Assembly (NCBI RefSeq): GCF_001426705.1
Contig: NZ_LMFC01000005.1
Span: 62,001-126,000 of the forward strand
DNA length: 64,000 bases
Source: Cellulomonas sp. Root485
Lineage (GTDB): Bacteria; Actinomycetota; Actinomycetes; Actinomycetales; Cellulomonadaceae
Direction: 5' to 3'
In this document: positions 56,401 through 64,000 of the stretch, piece by piece
Layout of the letters: every line of letters begins with the position of its first letter
How positions within the stretch are numbered: position 1 is the stretch's first letter
The notes under the pieces: generated by a model
Database searches by the model: none
What the model was told of the DNA's origin: nothing
The model's input: the letters and a program-made list of their open reading frames with translations, nothing else
Translations under genes and position numbers: made by a program

Positions 56401-58297
56401 GCCGCTGACCGCGTCGGAGGTCGCCGAGCGGGCGAAGCCCGAGGTCCGCGACGCCGTCCCCGGCTGGCTGGTCGAGCTCGAGGGTGCGCGTCGCGTGATC
56501 CGCGTCCGGCTCGGCGGGGTGCCGCCCGAGCGCGCCGAGCAGTGGGCGGCGATCGAGGACGCCGGGCGGTTGCGGGACGCGCTGGGGGTCGCGCTGCCTG
56601 TCGGAGTGCCCGAGGTCTTCACCGAGCTCGTCCCGGATCCCGTCGGGGACCTGCTGCGCCGGTACGCCCGGACGCACGGGCCGTTCACCGCCGCCCAGGC
56701 AGCCGCCCGCTTCGGCTGGGGGGTCGCCGTCGTGACGGAGACCCTGCGCCGCCTCGAGGGCCGCGGGGTGCTCGTCCAGGGACGGCTGCGCCCCGACGTG
56801 CTCGGCGGAACGGGCGACGAGTTCTGCGACGCCGACGTGCTGCGGACGCTGCGCCGCCGGTCGCTCGCCGCACTGCGGGCCGAGGTGGAGCCGGTCGACC
56901 CGCAGGCGCTCGGTGTCTTCCTGCCGCGGTGGCAGGGCGTCCAACCTGTCGGGCGCACCGGTCGCAGCTCGGCGACCGGCTCGCTGCGCGGGGTGGACGG
57001 CGTCGCGCGCGTGGTCGAGCAGCTGGCTGGGGCCGTCATGCCCGCGTCGGCCCTCGAGACCCACATCCTGCCCGCCCGCGTCATCGACTACGACCCCGCG
57101 ATGCTCGACGAGCTGACCGCCGCGGGCGAGGTGGTGTGGGCGGGGCACGGCGCGCTCGCCGGGCACGACGGGCTGATCTCGGTGCACCCCGCTGCCGTCG
57201 CCGACCTCACGCTGCGCGCCGCGGAGGCATCAGCGGACACCCCGCTGCACGACGCGCTGCTCGAGGCGCTCGGCGGTGGCGGCGCCTGGTTCCTCGGGGC
57301 GCTCACGGAGCGGGTCCGCCAGCTGCGCCCGGACGACGCCTCACCGAGCCAGGCGGACGTGTCCGCGGCCGTGTGGGACCTCGTGTGGACGGGTCACGTG
57401 ACCAACGACGGGCTCGCCCCGCTGCGCGCGTGGCTGGGCAGCGGGAGCACCGCGCACCGGACGCGCGCCGCCACGCCGCGGGGCCGTCCGCTGCGCCCGC
57501 GGCTGGGCCTGCGCGCCGCGGTGCAGCTGGCCGGAGACCCGGGGGTCCGGTCGAGCGCCCTCGGGCTGGGCGGTGCCGCGAGCGGCGGTCGGTGGTCCTT
57601 GCTGCCCGCGCGCGAGCCGGACCCGACGCTGCGCGCGCACGCGCTGGCCGCCCAGCTCCTCGACCGGCACGGCATCCTCACGCGGGCCGTCGCCCCGGCG
57701 GAGGGCATCGGCGCCCGGTTCACCGACGTGTACCGCGTGCTGTCGGCGCTGGAGCAGGGCGGCCAGGTGCGACGGGGCTATTTCGTCGAGCGCCTCGGCG
57801 GCTCGCAGTTCGCGCTGCCGGGTGCCGTCGACCGGCTGCGCGTCGACGCCCAGGTGGTCGAACGGTCCGCCGACCAGGACGGGCCGACCGACCTGCAGGT
57901 CGTCGTCCTGGCCGCCACCGACCCCGCCAACCCGTACGGCGCGTCGCTGCCGTGGCCGGTCGCAGGCCCGGACCCGTCGGATGCTGGAGCGGGCCGGCAC
58001 CGACCCGGCCGGAAGGCGGGTGCCCTGGTGGTGCTCGTGGACGGCGCACTCGTGCTGTACCTGGAGCGCGGCGGGCGGACCGTGCTGACCTTCGCGTCGG
58101 ACGCGGGCGTGCTCACCGCCGCCGCGGAGGGACTCGCGACGACCGTGCGCGTCAGGCGTTCGGGCAGGCTCACCATCGTGCGCATCGACGGCGTGGAGGT
58201 CCTCGACGGTGCCCTGCGCGGCTCGCTCGGCCAGGCGCTGGTCGCAGCGGGCTTCGCCGCCACGCCACGAGGTCTGCGGCTGCGGGACCGGCCGTGA
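53426..58297 (+). CDS. lhr: ATP-dependent helicase Lhr
   Basis: 1623-residue superfamily-2 helicase, the largest gene here. N-terminal core: Walker A APTGSGKTLAAFLWAL (about 42-57), LYVSPLKALATDVERNL (Ia), IIDEIHAVAGTKRGAHL (DEIH, motif II), SATVRPVDAVAQFLGG (III), VFTNSRRGAERL (IV) and LQRVGRAGHQVG (VI). A winged-helix module and the long Lhr C-terminal region follow. Lhr is a 3'-5' DNA-RNA helicase induced by crosslinking in mycobacteria, though no LexA box is seen here. Next to a Nei glycosylase, as in mycobacteria. Confidence 0.94.
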   Translation: MVLDRFSDPTRTWFTGAFAEPTPAQLGAWTAIAGGEHALVVAPTGSGKTLAAFLWALDGLLTGQRPDDPVERCRVLYVSPLKALATDVERNLRSPLVGIRQAAGRLGLELPEVTVGIRTGDTPPNERRAFATKPPDILITTPESLYLVLTSGARAGLAGVRTVIIDEIHAVAGTKRGAHLAVSLERLDALLDHPGGPGPAQRIGLSATVRPVDAVAQFLGGARSPEDRGRAVTVVQPPSTKKIVVDVVVPVPDLSDLRGTDVTPDDLDLSGAAAGQLPRPSIWPHVEERVVDLVAEHRSTLVFTNSRRGAERLTARMNEVWAERSGQDVPDPATLRAAAVPAQSGTAVGIDTRHASTILARAHHGSMSRAERTRTESELKAGLLPAVVATSSLELGIDMGAIDLVVQVGSPPSVASGLQRVGRAGHQVGAVSRGIVFPTFRGELVPAAVTAQRMRDGALEAMRVPRNPLDVLAQQIVAMVAVEDWSLDELSAVVRRAAPFSGLGEATLRAVLDMLAGRYPSEEFAELRPRIVWDRVRDVLSGRPGALRLAVTSGGTIPDRGLFGVFLAGSATTSDVPVDAERSGGTVRGGKRVGELDEEMVYESRVGDMFTLGSSTWRIDDITPDRVLVTPAPGVPGRLPFWKGDSPGRPAELGQAMGAWVRELSALPDDDARSRVEAAGLDAWAADNLLTYLREQREATGELPSDTVLVVERFRDELGDWRVVLHSPYGARVHAPWAIVIGARLRERYGVDAAAMHSDDGIVLRLPDMLDAGDGSLVDDPWAESTGPGVDLADLLVDPDEVLDAVKAELGSSAMFGARFREAASRALLLPRRRPDRRQPLWQQRQRSAQLLSVASEYPDFPILLEAVRECLQDDFDTEALTTLMRDVVARRVRVVEVTTTQPSPFAQSLLFGYTAQFLYDGDAPLAERRAAALTLDPTLLAELLGQGGESQLADLLDPEAVVRTEAELSGRAPERQAGTLEQLADAVRRHGPLTASEVAERAKPEVRDAVPGWLVELEGARRVIRVRLGGVPPERAEQWAAIEDAGRLRDALGVALPVGVPEVFTELVPDPVGDLLRRYARTHGPFTAAQAAARFGWGVAVVTETLRRLEGRGVLVQGRLRPDVLGGTGDEFCDADVLRTLRRRSLAALRAEVEPVDPQALGVFLPRWQGVQPVGRTGRSSATGSLRGVDGVARVVEQLAGAVMPASALETHILPARVIDYDPAMLDELTAAGEVVWAGHGALAGHDGLISVHPAAVADLTLRAAEASADTPLHDALLEALGGGGAWFLGALTERVRQLRPDDASPSQADVSAAVWDLVWTGHVTNDGLAPLRAWLGSGSTAHRTRAATPRGRPLRPRLGLRAAVQLAGDPGVRSSALGLGGAASGGRWSLLPAREPDPTLRAHALAAQLLDRHGILTRAVAPAEGIGARFTDVYRVLSALEQGGQVRRGYFVERLGGSQFALPGAVDRLRVDAQVVERSADQDGPTDLQVVVLAATDPANPYGASLPWPVAGPDPSDAGAGRHRPGRKAGALVVLVDGALVLYLERGGRTVLTFASDAGVLTAAAEGLATTVRVRRSGRLTIVRIDGVEVLDGALRGSLGQALVAAGFAATPRGLRLRDRP

Positions 58298-58309
58298 CGG
58301 CCAGGATCC

Positions 58310-59068
58310 ATGCCTGAGGGCGACGTCCTGCGGCGTACTGCCAACCGGTTCGAGCTGGCGTTCGCCGGCAAGACCCTCGTCCGGTCCGACCTGCGCTGGC
58401 CGTCGGCCGCCACCGTCGACCTGGTCGGCAGGACGGTGGTCGAGACCGTGTCCTACGGCAAGCACCTGCTGACCCGGTTCGACCACGGTTGGACGCTCCA
58501 CACGCACCTGCGGATGGACGGCTACTGGCGCATCTGGCGGACGGGGACCTCCGCAGCGGCGGGCCGGGCGACGAACGTCCGCGCCGTGCTGGCCACCGCC
58601 GAATGGACAGCGGTCGGGCACCACCTCGGCATGCTCGACGTCGTGCGGACGCGGGACGAACGCACCCTCATCGGCCACCTCGGGCCGGACATCCTCGCCG
58701 ACCCGGTCGACGCCGACGAGATGCTGCGTCGGTGGGCGGCGCGCGGGGCGACGCCGGTCGCCGAGGTGATGCTCGACCAGACGGTCGTCGCCGGCATCGG
58801 CACGCTGTTCGCTGCCGAGTCCCTGTGGGCGGAGGAGCTCTGGCCGTGGACGCCGGCCGACAAGGTCGACGCGTCCCGCCAGCTCGCGGTGGCCCGTCGC
58901 CAGATGCGGCGTTCCGTGGTCGACGGGCGCTCCCCCGAGCACGTCCACGCCCGGACGCGTCAACCCTGTCACCGCTGCGGGACCCCGATCGCGGTCGGCC
59001 AGGCGCGCAAGCCGCCCATGGAGAGGCCGATCTTCTACTGTCCCCGCTGCCAGGCCGCGCGCGACTGA
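58310..59068 (+). CDS. nei: Endonuclease VIII-like DNA glycosylase
   Basis: 252-residue Fpg/Nei-family base-excision enzyme with N-terminal MPEGDVLRRTANR (Pro2 nucleophile, Glu3; the GD form is Nei-like), Lys in SYGKHLLTRF, helix-two-turn-helix VAGIGTLFAAESLW and a C-terminal zinc finger CHRCG...YCPRC. It removes oxidised pyrimidines. It starts 12 nt behind lhr, so both are one operon. Confidence 0.93.
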   Translation: MPEGDVLRRTANRFELAFAGKTLVRSDLRWPSAATVDLVGRTVVETVSYGKHLLTRFDHGWTLHTHLRMDGYWRIWRTGTSAAAGRATNVRAVLATAEWTAVGHHLGMLDVVRTRDERTLIGHLGPDILADPVDADEMLRRWAARGATPVAEVMLDQTVVAGIGTLFAAESLWAEELWPWTPADKVDASRQLAVARRQMRRSVVDGRSPEHVHARTRQPCHRCGTPIAVGQARKPPMERPIFYCPRCQAARD

Positions 59069-59160
59069 CCTCGGGCACCGCCGGTCACCGAGCTGCCCGT
59101 GCGGCCGGCCGGCATCGCGCGCGGGCAGGCCTGCGAATGGGCAGCGCCCCACGACGAGCA

Positions 59161-59190
59161 ACGGTCCGCGGACGGGAGTCCACGGACCGT
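59161..59190. terminator. Hairpin terminator after the lhr-nei operon
   Basis: 13-bp stem (59161-59173 with 59178-59190, one mismatch), GGGA loop. It lies between convergent nei and clgR, so it may serve both. Confidence 0.78.
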
Positions 59191-59301
59191 GCAGGAGGAC
59201 GAGCGGACTGTGCGGTCCGTCGCCACGGGCGCTGAGCAGCGACCCGTCGACCGGGACAGGTGCGCCCGTCCGGTCATTCGATGATGGCCGAGGCCATCCG
59301 A

Positions 59302-59643
59302 TCAGCCGATGGCGGCGAGCTCCGACCGCGACCGCGCCCACCCGGAGTCGGAGGCACCAGCCACCGACGCCGCGAGGTCTGCCGGCACCGTGTCGGGGAT
59401 CAGCAGACCCTCGGCAACAGCGACACGGTCACTGACCTCGCGCAGGACGAGCGACATCGGGACGTCGAGCGCCTCGCAGATGCTGTTGAGCAGCTCCGAC
59501 GATGCTTCCTTCTGACCCCGCTCCACCTCGCTCAGGTACCCGAGCGAGACACGGGCTGCCGACGACACCTCACGCAGGGTGCGCCCCTGGCGCTGTCGCG
59601 CGTCCCGCAGCACATCGCCGATCTCTCGACGGAGTACAACCAT
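59302..59643 (-). CDS. clgR: XRE-family transcription factor ClgR
   Basis: 113-residue activator of Clp protease and stress genes in actinobacteria. Single XRE helix-turn-helix: [40 protein letters not shown]. The C-terminal AASVAG...SDSGWARS resembles the Clp-sensitive tail. I use the ATG at 59643 (GGGGGAG upstream), matching the usual family length; the frame is open another 84 codons upstream through a repeat-containing stretch that I read as leader. Beside pgsA and cinA as in mycobacteria. Confidence 0.9.
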   Translation of the reverse strand: MVVLRREIGDVLRDARQRQGRTLREVSSAARVSLGYLSEVERGQKEASSELLNSICEALDVPMSLVLREVSDRVAVAEGLLIPDTVPADLAASVAGASDSGWARSRSELAAIG

Positions 59644-59734
59644 TCGGGCTCCCCCTCTCGCGTCACGTGTCACGTCCACTCCGGGGGCCGGAGTCCGTCG
59701 CGGACCCGGAACCACGGAACTCTTGTCGGGACTG

Positions 59735-59764
59735 TTGACCACAGAACCCTTGACCACAGAACCA
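59735..59764. repeat. 15-bp tandem repeat in the clgR leader
   Basis: TTGACCACAGAACCC followed directly by TTGACCACAGAACCA; a third, diverged unit (TTCCCTGCAGAACCC) continues to 59779. No similar array elsewhere in the window. Confidence 0.85.
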
Positions 59765-59877
59765 TTCCCTGCAGAACCCGGCTGTCCCTTCGCCGGGAGG
59801 ATTCCACCGTACCTTGCACCGCCGACACGCGAAGGCATGCGTCGTGCCGGAGGTCGAGTGCTCATCACGGTCGTTCC

Positions 59878-59904
59878 AACGATGTGATACCCCACAGTGT
59901 TCCC
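59878..59904 (-). promoter_or_regulatory. ECF-type (SigE/SigH-like) promoter of clgR
   Basis: On the minus strand GGGAAC, 17 nt, CGTT fits the GGAA(C/T)-N18-19-GTT pattern of SigE/SigH-family promoters. clgR is under SigE and SigH in mycobacteria. Start of transcription would be about 230 nt before the ATG. Confidence 0.68.
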
Positions 59905-59918
59905 GCTCGTGGGGTGCG

Positions 59919-60416
59919 CTACCTAGCCGACGCCGGAGATTCACCCCGATCGGCTCTCAGTGTCTCCACAGCCAGGGTGAGCACGGCGTCCACCGAGCGG
60001 GTGCGGACCTCCCCGCGTCGTCCCGCGAGCAGCAGCGACCGCACGGTCGTGCCGTCCGGTGTGCACACCGCGACGTGCACGGTCCCAGGGGGCTGCCCGT
60101 CCTGGGGGTCCGGTCCGGCCACCCCGGTCGTCGCGAGCCCGACGTCCGCTCCCAGCCGTGCCCGGACGCCGTGCGCCATCGCGACGGCGACGTCGGGATC
60201 GACCGCTCCTCGCGCATCGAGCAGCGCGCGGTCCACGTCGAGCAGCGTGCCCTTGAGGTCGGTGGCGTAGGCGACGACCGCGCCCCGCAGGACGCTCGAC
60301 GCCCCCGGCACGTCGACCAGGGCGGCGCAGACGAGCCCCCCGGTCAGCGACTCGGCGACGGCCAGCGACCAGCCGCGGGCACCGAGCGCCGCGAGGAGGT
60401 CGGAGGCGACGGACAC
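59919..60416 (-). CDS. pncC: Nicotinamide-nucleotide amidohydrolase (CinA C-terminal domain)
   Basis: 165-residue stand-alone PncC/CinA-C domain that deamidates NMN in the pyridine nucleotide cycle. [34 protein letters not shown] and [18 protein letters not shown] are the core motifs. The N-terminal molybdopterin-binding-like domain of full CinA is absent. GTG at 60416 is 1 nt after the pgsA stop. Confidence 0.92.
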   Translation of the reverse strand: MSVASDLLAALGARGWSLAVAESLTGGLVCAALVDVPGASSVLRGAVVAYATDLKGTLLDVDRALLDARGAVDPDVAVAMAHGVRARLGADVGLATTGVAGPDPQDGQPPGTVHVAVCTPDGTTVRSLLLAGRRGEVRTRSVDAVLTLAVETLRADRGESPASAR

Positions 60417-60417
60417 G

Positions 60418-61011
60418 TCACAGCCCGGCGGCGGGTGGCCGGCTGGCCGCGCGCTTGATCTGCAGGCCCGTCCGTGCGTAGTCGAGGCCGGTCACCACCG
60501 TCACCACCAGGGCAGCGCCCATGAAGATCACCGCGGCGACCGAGACGAACGAGGGAAGCGCGTCGAGCGGGAGGAGGTACAGGCCGATCGCCACCGACTG
60601 GAGCACGGTCTTCAGCTTGCCGCCGCGCGACGCGGGCAGGACGACGTAGCGCAGGAGGAAGAACCGCATCGCCGTGATGCCCAGCTCGCGCACGAGGATG
60701 ATCACGGTCACCCACCACGGCAGGTCCCCGAGCCACGACAGCAGGACCAGAGCGGTGCCGATGAGGACCTTGTCGGCGATGGGGTCCAGCAGCTTGCCGA
60801 GGTCGGTGACCTGGCCCGAGCGGCGGGCGAGCCAGCCGTCGAGACGATCGGTCGCGGCCGCGACCACGAACAGCGCCGTCGCGATCAGGCGGCCGGTCGT
60901 GGTGTGCCCGCCGTCGGCGAGGAGAGCCCAGGCGAAGAACGGCACCAGCGCGATGCGCAGCACCGTGAGCACGTTCGCCAGGTTCCAGGCGGAGGGTACG
61001 GCGTCGACCAC
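60418..61011 (-). CDS. pgsA: CDP-diacylglycerol--glycerol-3-phosphate phosphatidyltransferase
   Basis: 197-residue membrane enzyme of phosphatidylglycerol synthesis. The CDP-alcohol phosphotransferase motif D-G-x2-A-R-x8-G-x3-D-x3-D is visible from LDGWLARRSGQ to LLDPIADK (about residues 56-79). Several hydrophobic helices. GTG at 61011 is 6 nt after a TAGGCT -10. Confidence 0.94.
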   Translation of the reverse strand: MVDAVPSAWNLANVLTVLRIALVPFFAWALLADGGHTTTGRLIATALFVVAAATDRLDGWLARRSGQVTDLGKLLDPIADKVLIGTALVLLSWLGDLPWWVTVIILVRELGITAMRFFLLRYVVLPASRGGKLKTVLQSVAIGLYLLPLDALPSFVSVAAVIFMGAALVVTVVTGLDYARTGLQIKRAASRPPAAGL

Positions 61012-61017
61012 CCGGAC

Positions 61018-61023
61018 AGCCTA
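61018..61023 (-). promoter_or_regulatory. Leaderless -10 (TAGGCT), 6 nt before the start at 61011
   Basis: Drives pgsA and the cinA-type gene. A divergent leaderless -10 lies 31 nt to the right. Confidence 0.72.
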
Positions 61024-61054
61024 GAGGGGCGCAGGAGATGCCTCGTTCACCCCT

Positions 61055-61060
61055 TAGAGT
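61055..61060 (+). promoter_or_regulatory. Leaderless -10 (TAGAGT), 6 nt before the start at 61067
   Basis: TANNNT with 6 nt to the GTG of the CapA-like gene. Confidence 0.7.
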
Positions 61061-61066
61061 CCGCGT

Positions 61067-62386
61067 GTGACCCGACACGTCCGCGCCGGACGACGAACGC
61101 CCGTCGTCGTCGGCCTCACCGTGCTCCTGCTCGTGGCCGCCAGCCTCGGTGCGGCTGCGGCGGCGCTGCGACCGTCGAGCGAGCAGGGCGCTGTCGCACC
61201 GGTCACCATCCCGTCGGCGACCCCGGTCCCCAGCGTGCCCCTGGCCCCGGCCCCGGCCCCCACGCCGACACCCGACCCGGACGCGGAGTTCTCCATCGTC
61301 GCCACGGGCGACGTCCTCCCCCACCTGCCGGTCCTGTCGAGCGCCCGCACCTCCGACGGCACCTACGACTTCGGGCCGCTGCTCGGACCGCTCGACCCCT
61401 GGGTCCAGGGCGCCGACCTCGCTCTGTGCCACCTCGAGGTACCCGTGGCGCCGTCCGGCACCCCGCCGAGCGGGTACCCGCTCTTCGGCGCACCGTCGGC
61501 GATCGCGTCCGGGTTGCGGGACCAGGGCTGGGACGGCTGCTCGACGGCGTCGAACCACTCCGTCGACCGCGGCTTCGCCGGGATCACGGCAACCCTCGAC
61601 GCGCTCGACGCCGTGGGGCTCGGGCACGTCGGTACTGCCCGCAGCGCGGGCGAGCAGTCGCAGCCGCAGCTGTACACGCTCGACCGTGCCGGTCGGACGC
61701 TCACGGTGGCGCACGTCGCTGCCACCTACGGGACCAACGGGATGCCGGTCGACGCGGGCAAGCCGTGGTCGGTGGACCGCATCGACGTCCCGGCGATGGT
61801 CACGCAGGCAGCCGCGGCCCGCGCTGCCGGGGCCGACATCGTGATCGCGAGCGTCCACTGCTGTGTCGAGTACCGCACGGACCCGTCACCCGAGCAGGTC
61901 CTGGTGGACCAGCAGCTCGCAGACTCCGGGATGTTCGACCTGGTCATCGGCCACCACGCGCACGTCCCCCAGCCGGTCGTGCACCTGAGCGGCGGCCCGC
62001 GCGGGGAGGGCATGTGGGTGGCGTACGGACTCGGCAACTACCTGTCCAACCAGGACGGCGCGTGCTGCGCGGAGAACACCGACTCCGGCCTGCTGCTCTC
62101 CGCGCACGTCAGTGCCACGGGCGCGTTCCCGGCCGAGGGCCGCACCCCCGGACCCGCGCGGGTGACGGGAGTCGAGTGGACACCGATCACGGTCGACCGG
62201 CTCGGCGGGCACGAGGTGCACGCCCTCGTGGACATCCCGGCCGGCGCCGGGTCGCTCAGCGGCGGGCAGGTGGCGGACCGGAGGTCGCGTGCCGCCGCCG
62301 CGGCCGGCACCCAGGCTCCGGAACGCACCATCCCGTCGACGCCGACCGGGTCGGCCCCGCGCGTCGTCGCCCGCGTCAGCCGGTGA
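61067..62386 (+). CDS. CapA-family (poly-gamma-glutamate synthesis type) protein
   Basis: 439 residues: an N-terminal membrane anchor (about 13-35), a Pro/Ala/Thr linker (about 45-70), then the CapA metallophosphatase-like domain: FSIVATGDVLPHLPV, CHLEVPVAP, STASNHSVDRGFAGI, VHVAATY-type strand, IASVHCCVEYR and VIGHHAHVPQPV, with GLGNYLSNQ. CapA proteins occur in polyglutamate capsule systems, but no CapB/C is present, so a surface-polymer or peptidoglycan-related hydrolase role is equally likely. Confidence 0.87.
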   Translation: MTRHVRAGRRTPVVVGLTVLLLVAASLGAAAAALRPSSEQGAVAPVTIPSATPVPSVPLAPAPAPTPTPDPDAEFSIVATGDVLPHLPVLSSARTSDGTYDFGPLLGPLDPWVQGADLALCHLEVPVAPSGTPPSGYPLFGAPSAIASGLRDQGWDGCSTASNHSVDRGFAGITATLDALDAVGLGHVGTARSAGEQSQPQLYTLDRAGRTLTVAHVAATYGTNGMPVDAGKPWSVDRIDVPAMVTQAAAARAAGADIVIASVHCCVEYRTDPSPEQVLVDQQLADSGMFDLVIGHHAHVPQPVVHLSGGPRGEGMWVAYGLGNYLSNQDGACCAENTDSGLLLSAHVSATGAFPAEGRTPGPARVTGVEWTPITVDRLGGHEVHALVDIPAGAGSLSGGQVADRRSRAAAAAGTQAPERTIPSTPTGSAPRVVARVSR

Positions 62387-64000
62387 TGTCGCCCGGCTGG
62401 GCGCTGCCGTAGAGCCAGCCCTGTCCGTAGCGCCAGCCGTTGCGGTGCAGGTACTGGGCCTGCTCCTCGTGCTCGATCCCCTCGGCGATCGTCACCATGG
62501 CGAGCTCGCGGGCCAGCGCGCCGAGCGCCCGGGCGACCTTGCCCGCCGTCGGGTCCTCGGGGATGCCGGACGTGAACGACATGTCGAGCTTCACACCCGC
62601 GACGGGCAGGTCCCGCAGGTAGGACAACGGTGAGACACCCGTGCCGAAGTCGTCGAGCAGGATCGGCACGCCCGCCGCCGACAGCTGGGTCAGCTCGTGG
62701 CGGATCCGGGTGCCCGACGCGACCAGCGACGACTCGGTGAGCTCGACGACGATCCGGCCGGCGGTGAGCCGGTGCCGGGAGATCTCCGAGAGCAGGGTCG
62801 TCGCGAACTCCCCGTCCCCGAGCTGGTCGGCGGACACGTTCACCGACACCCACCGGGTCCGGTCATGGATGGACGCCACGAACTCGACCACGCGGCGGGC
62901 GACCAGCTGACCGAGGGCGACGGACATGCCCGCCTCCTGGATCAGGCTGAGGAACGAGGCCGGCAGGAGGAGCCCTCGGGTCGGGTGCTCCCAGCGCACG
63001 AGGGCCTCGTACCCGACCACCCGCGCGTCGGCCAGGTCGACGATGGGCTGGTAGTGGACCACGAGCTGGTCCTCCGCGATGGCGGCGGCGAGCTCGCGGT
63101 GCAGGTCCGAGGGCGAGCCCATGGCCATCGACGCGTCGTAGACCTCGGTCCGTCCGCGGCCCGCACCCTTGGCCCGGTAGAGCGCGGCGTCGGCGGCGGC
63201 GAGCAGGCCCGGCGCGCCCCCCTCGATCGAGTCGGGGTCGGCCAGCGCGATCCCGATGCTGGCCGCGACGTTGAGGCGTCGACGCGCCACCCGCACCGGC
63301 TCCTGCAGCCCCGCGTGGATGGCGGCGGCGACCTCGAACACGGCGCGGGGGCCGTCGAGGTCCTGCACGACGACGACGAACTCGTCGCCGCCGAGCCGGG
63401 CCACCGTGCCCCGGCGCGCGGTCGCAGCCCGCAGCACACCGGCGACGTGCACGAGCACCTCGTCGCCCGCGGCATGGCCGTAGCGGTCGTTGATCTCCTT
63501 GAACCCGTCGAGGTCGCAGGCCAGGACCGCGACCCGGTCGACGACTCCCGGCTGCTCCAGCACCGACTGGAGGACCTCCTGGAGCAGCGTGCGGTTGGCC
63601 AGCCCGGTCAGCGGGTCGTGCATCGCCCGGTGCGTGAGCATCTCCGCCTGCAGCCGCGACTCCGTCGAGTCGCGCACCTGGACGACGAAGTGGTCCGGCG
63701 CGCCGGTCGGGGTGCGCACGAGCGCGGCGTCCAGCGCGACCCACACCTGGTGGCCGTCGGCGCGCTGGTACCGCTTCTCGAGGGAGAACCGGTGCTGCCC
63801 GCCACCGAGCAGGTGGTCGACCTCCAGCCGCTCCGCCGACCGGCCCTCCGGGGTGCTGAGGTCCTCCATGCGATACCCCCGCAGGGCACCGACGCTCGTG
63901 CCCAGCAGCTCGGCGAACGCGGCGTTGGCCTCCACGATCCGCCACTCGAGGTCCACGAGCGCCATGCCGATCGGCGCGTTCTCCATCGCGACCCGGAACT
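62376..64000 (-). CDS. PAS-GGDEF-EAL cyclic-di-GMP protein, 5' end outside the window
   Basis: At least 540 codons; the frame stays open to position 64000, where the residues FRVAMENAPIGMALVD are a PAS start, so the true start lies further right. PAS (to about 63660) is followed by GGDEF with intact LGGDEFVVVV and by EAL with YEALVRWEHP, VNVSADQL, ELTES, LLDDFGTG, VKLD, EGIEHEEQ and YGQGWLYG, so both cyclase and phosphodiesterase active sites look complete. Its 3' end overlaps the convergent CapA-like gene by 11 nt. Confidence 0.93.
   Translation of the reverse strand, partial: FRVAMENAPIGMALVDLEWRIVEANAAFAELLGTSVGALRGYRMEDLSTPEGRSAERLEVDHLLGGGQHRFSLEKRYQRADGHQVWVALDAALVRTPTGAPDHFVVQVRDSTESRLQAEMLTHRAMHDPLTGLANRTLLQEVLQSVLEQPGVVDRVAVLACDLDGFKEINDRYGHAAGDEVLVHVAGVLRAATARRGTVARLGGDEFVVVVQDLDGPRAVFEVAAAIHAGLQEPVRVARRRLNVAASIGIALADPDSIEGGAPGLLAAADAALYRAKGAGRGRTEVYDASMAMGSPSDLHRELAAAIAEDQLVVHYQPIVDLADARVVGYEALVRWEHPTRGLLLPASFLSLIQEAGMSVALGQLVARRVVEFVASIHDRTRWVSVNVSADQLGDGEFATTLLSEISRHRLTAGRIVVELTESSLVASGTRIRHELTQLSAAGVPILLDDFGTGVSPLSYLRDLPVAGVKLDMSFTSGIPEDPTAGKVARALGALARELAMVTIAEGIEHEEQAQYLHRNGWRYGQGWLYGSAQPGDITG

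Noticed and set aside
53411-57187. Very long minus-strand open frame antisense to lhr
   Set aside because: Arg/Gly/His-rich low-complexity translation without any motif; a codon-bias shadow of lhr.
59035-59277. Minus-strand stretch after nei with an alpha/beta-hydrolase-like fragment (SPLVLLHG)
   Set aside because: Only one short motif, no catalytic residues, no start signal, and it overlaps a terminator hairpin. Probably chance in GC-rich DNA.
59735-59779. Short tandem repeats as a CRISPR-like array
   Set aside because: Units are 15 bp and contiguous without spacers, only two to three copies, no cas genes.
59644-59895. N-terminal extension of ClgR
   Set aside because: Family members are about the length given by the ATG at 59643 and the extension contains low-complexity repeats; kept only as a question in the findings.

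Overview
The window is very GC-rich, with frequent GTG and some TTG starts, short intergenic spaces and many ATGA/GTGA stop-start overlaps. Gene content (MraZ-dcw cluster, LexA/RecA SOS sites of the TCGAAC-N4-GTTCGA type, ClgR, DUF3040, DUF3046, DUF5302, SAV_6107-type HEPN protein, YbjN paralogs, HelD-type helicase, gluABCD) points to a high-GC Actinomycetota chromosome, most like the Micrococcales (a Cellulomonas-type genome is my best guess, by inference). I see no insertion sequence, prophage, CRISPR array, rRNA or tRNA gene.

Layout. 1-7916 (minus): start of the division and cell-wall cluster, read mraZ-rsmH-ftsL-ftsI-murE-murF-mraY, with four MraZ-type direct repeats in front. 8286-12810 (plus): MoxR ATPase - DUF58 - transglutaminase operon. 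12755-16216: DUF3040 protein, an SOS-controlled HEPN-dinB operon, a spermidine-synthase-like enzyme and a cold-shock protein. 16489-20690 (minus): a signalling group made of a REC-PP2C phosphatase, a CHASE3 histidine kinase, a stand-alone REC protein and a PAC2 protein. 20934-27844: HelD-like helicase, serA, a DUF5302 protein, an aldo/keto reductase and an S9 peptidase. 27875-30265: nrdR, a LysM protein and lexA, in the order of the mycobacterial nrdR-chiZ-lexA locus. 30314-37037: L-lactate dehydrogenase, DinG-like helicase, hflX, a methyltransferase and an MFS transporter. 36986-43283: thioredoxin-dapF-miaA-YbjN-extradiol-like operon, two more YbjN genes and miaB. 43407-46779: gluABCD glutamate ABC transporter. 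46780-53363 (minus): rny, recX, recA, a metallohydrolase, a membrane phosphodiesterase and DUF3046. 53426-59068 (plus): lhr helicase and a Nei-type glycosylase. 59302-62386: clgR, cinA-type deamidase and pgsA, then a CapA-like protein. 62376-64000: a PAS-GGDEF-EAL protein cut by the window edge.

How the genes fit together. Three control layers can be read from DNA alone. (1) DNA damage: LexA boxes lie in the promoters of lexA and the LysM gene, recA-recX, and the HEPN-dinB operon. (2) Iron: a 16-of-19 match to the DtxR/IdeR box sits on a good promoter that points at nrdR through a 340-nt leader containing a UUCG-capped hairpin. (3) Leaderless expression: eleven genes or operons have a TANNNT-like -10 element exactly 6 or 7 nt before the start codon and therefore probably begin translation at the first nucleotide of the mRNA. 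The most interesting undescribed candidates are the iron-box transcript before nrdR, the repeat array and ECF-type promoter before clgR, and the REC-PP2C/CHASE3 kinase/REC module.
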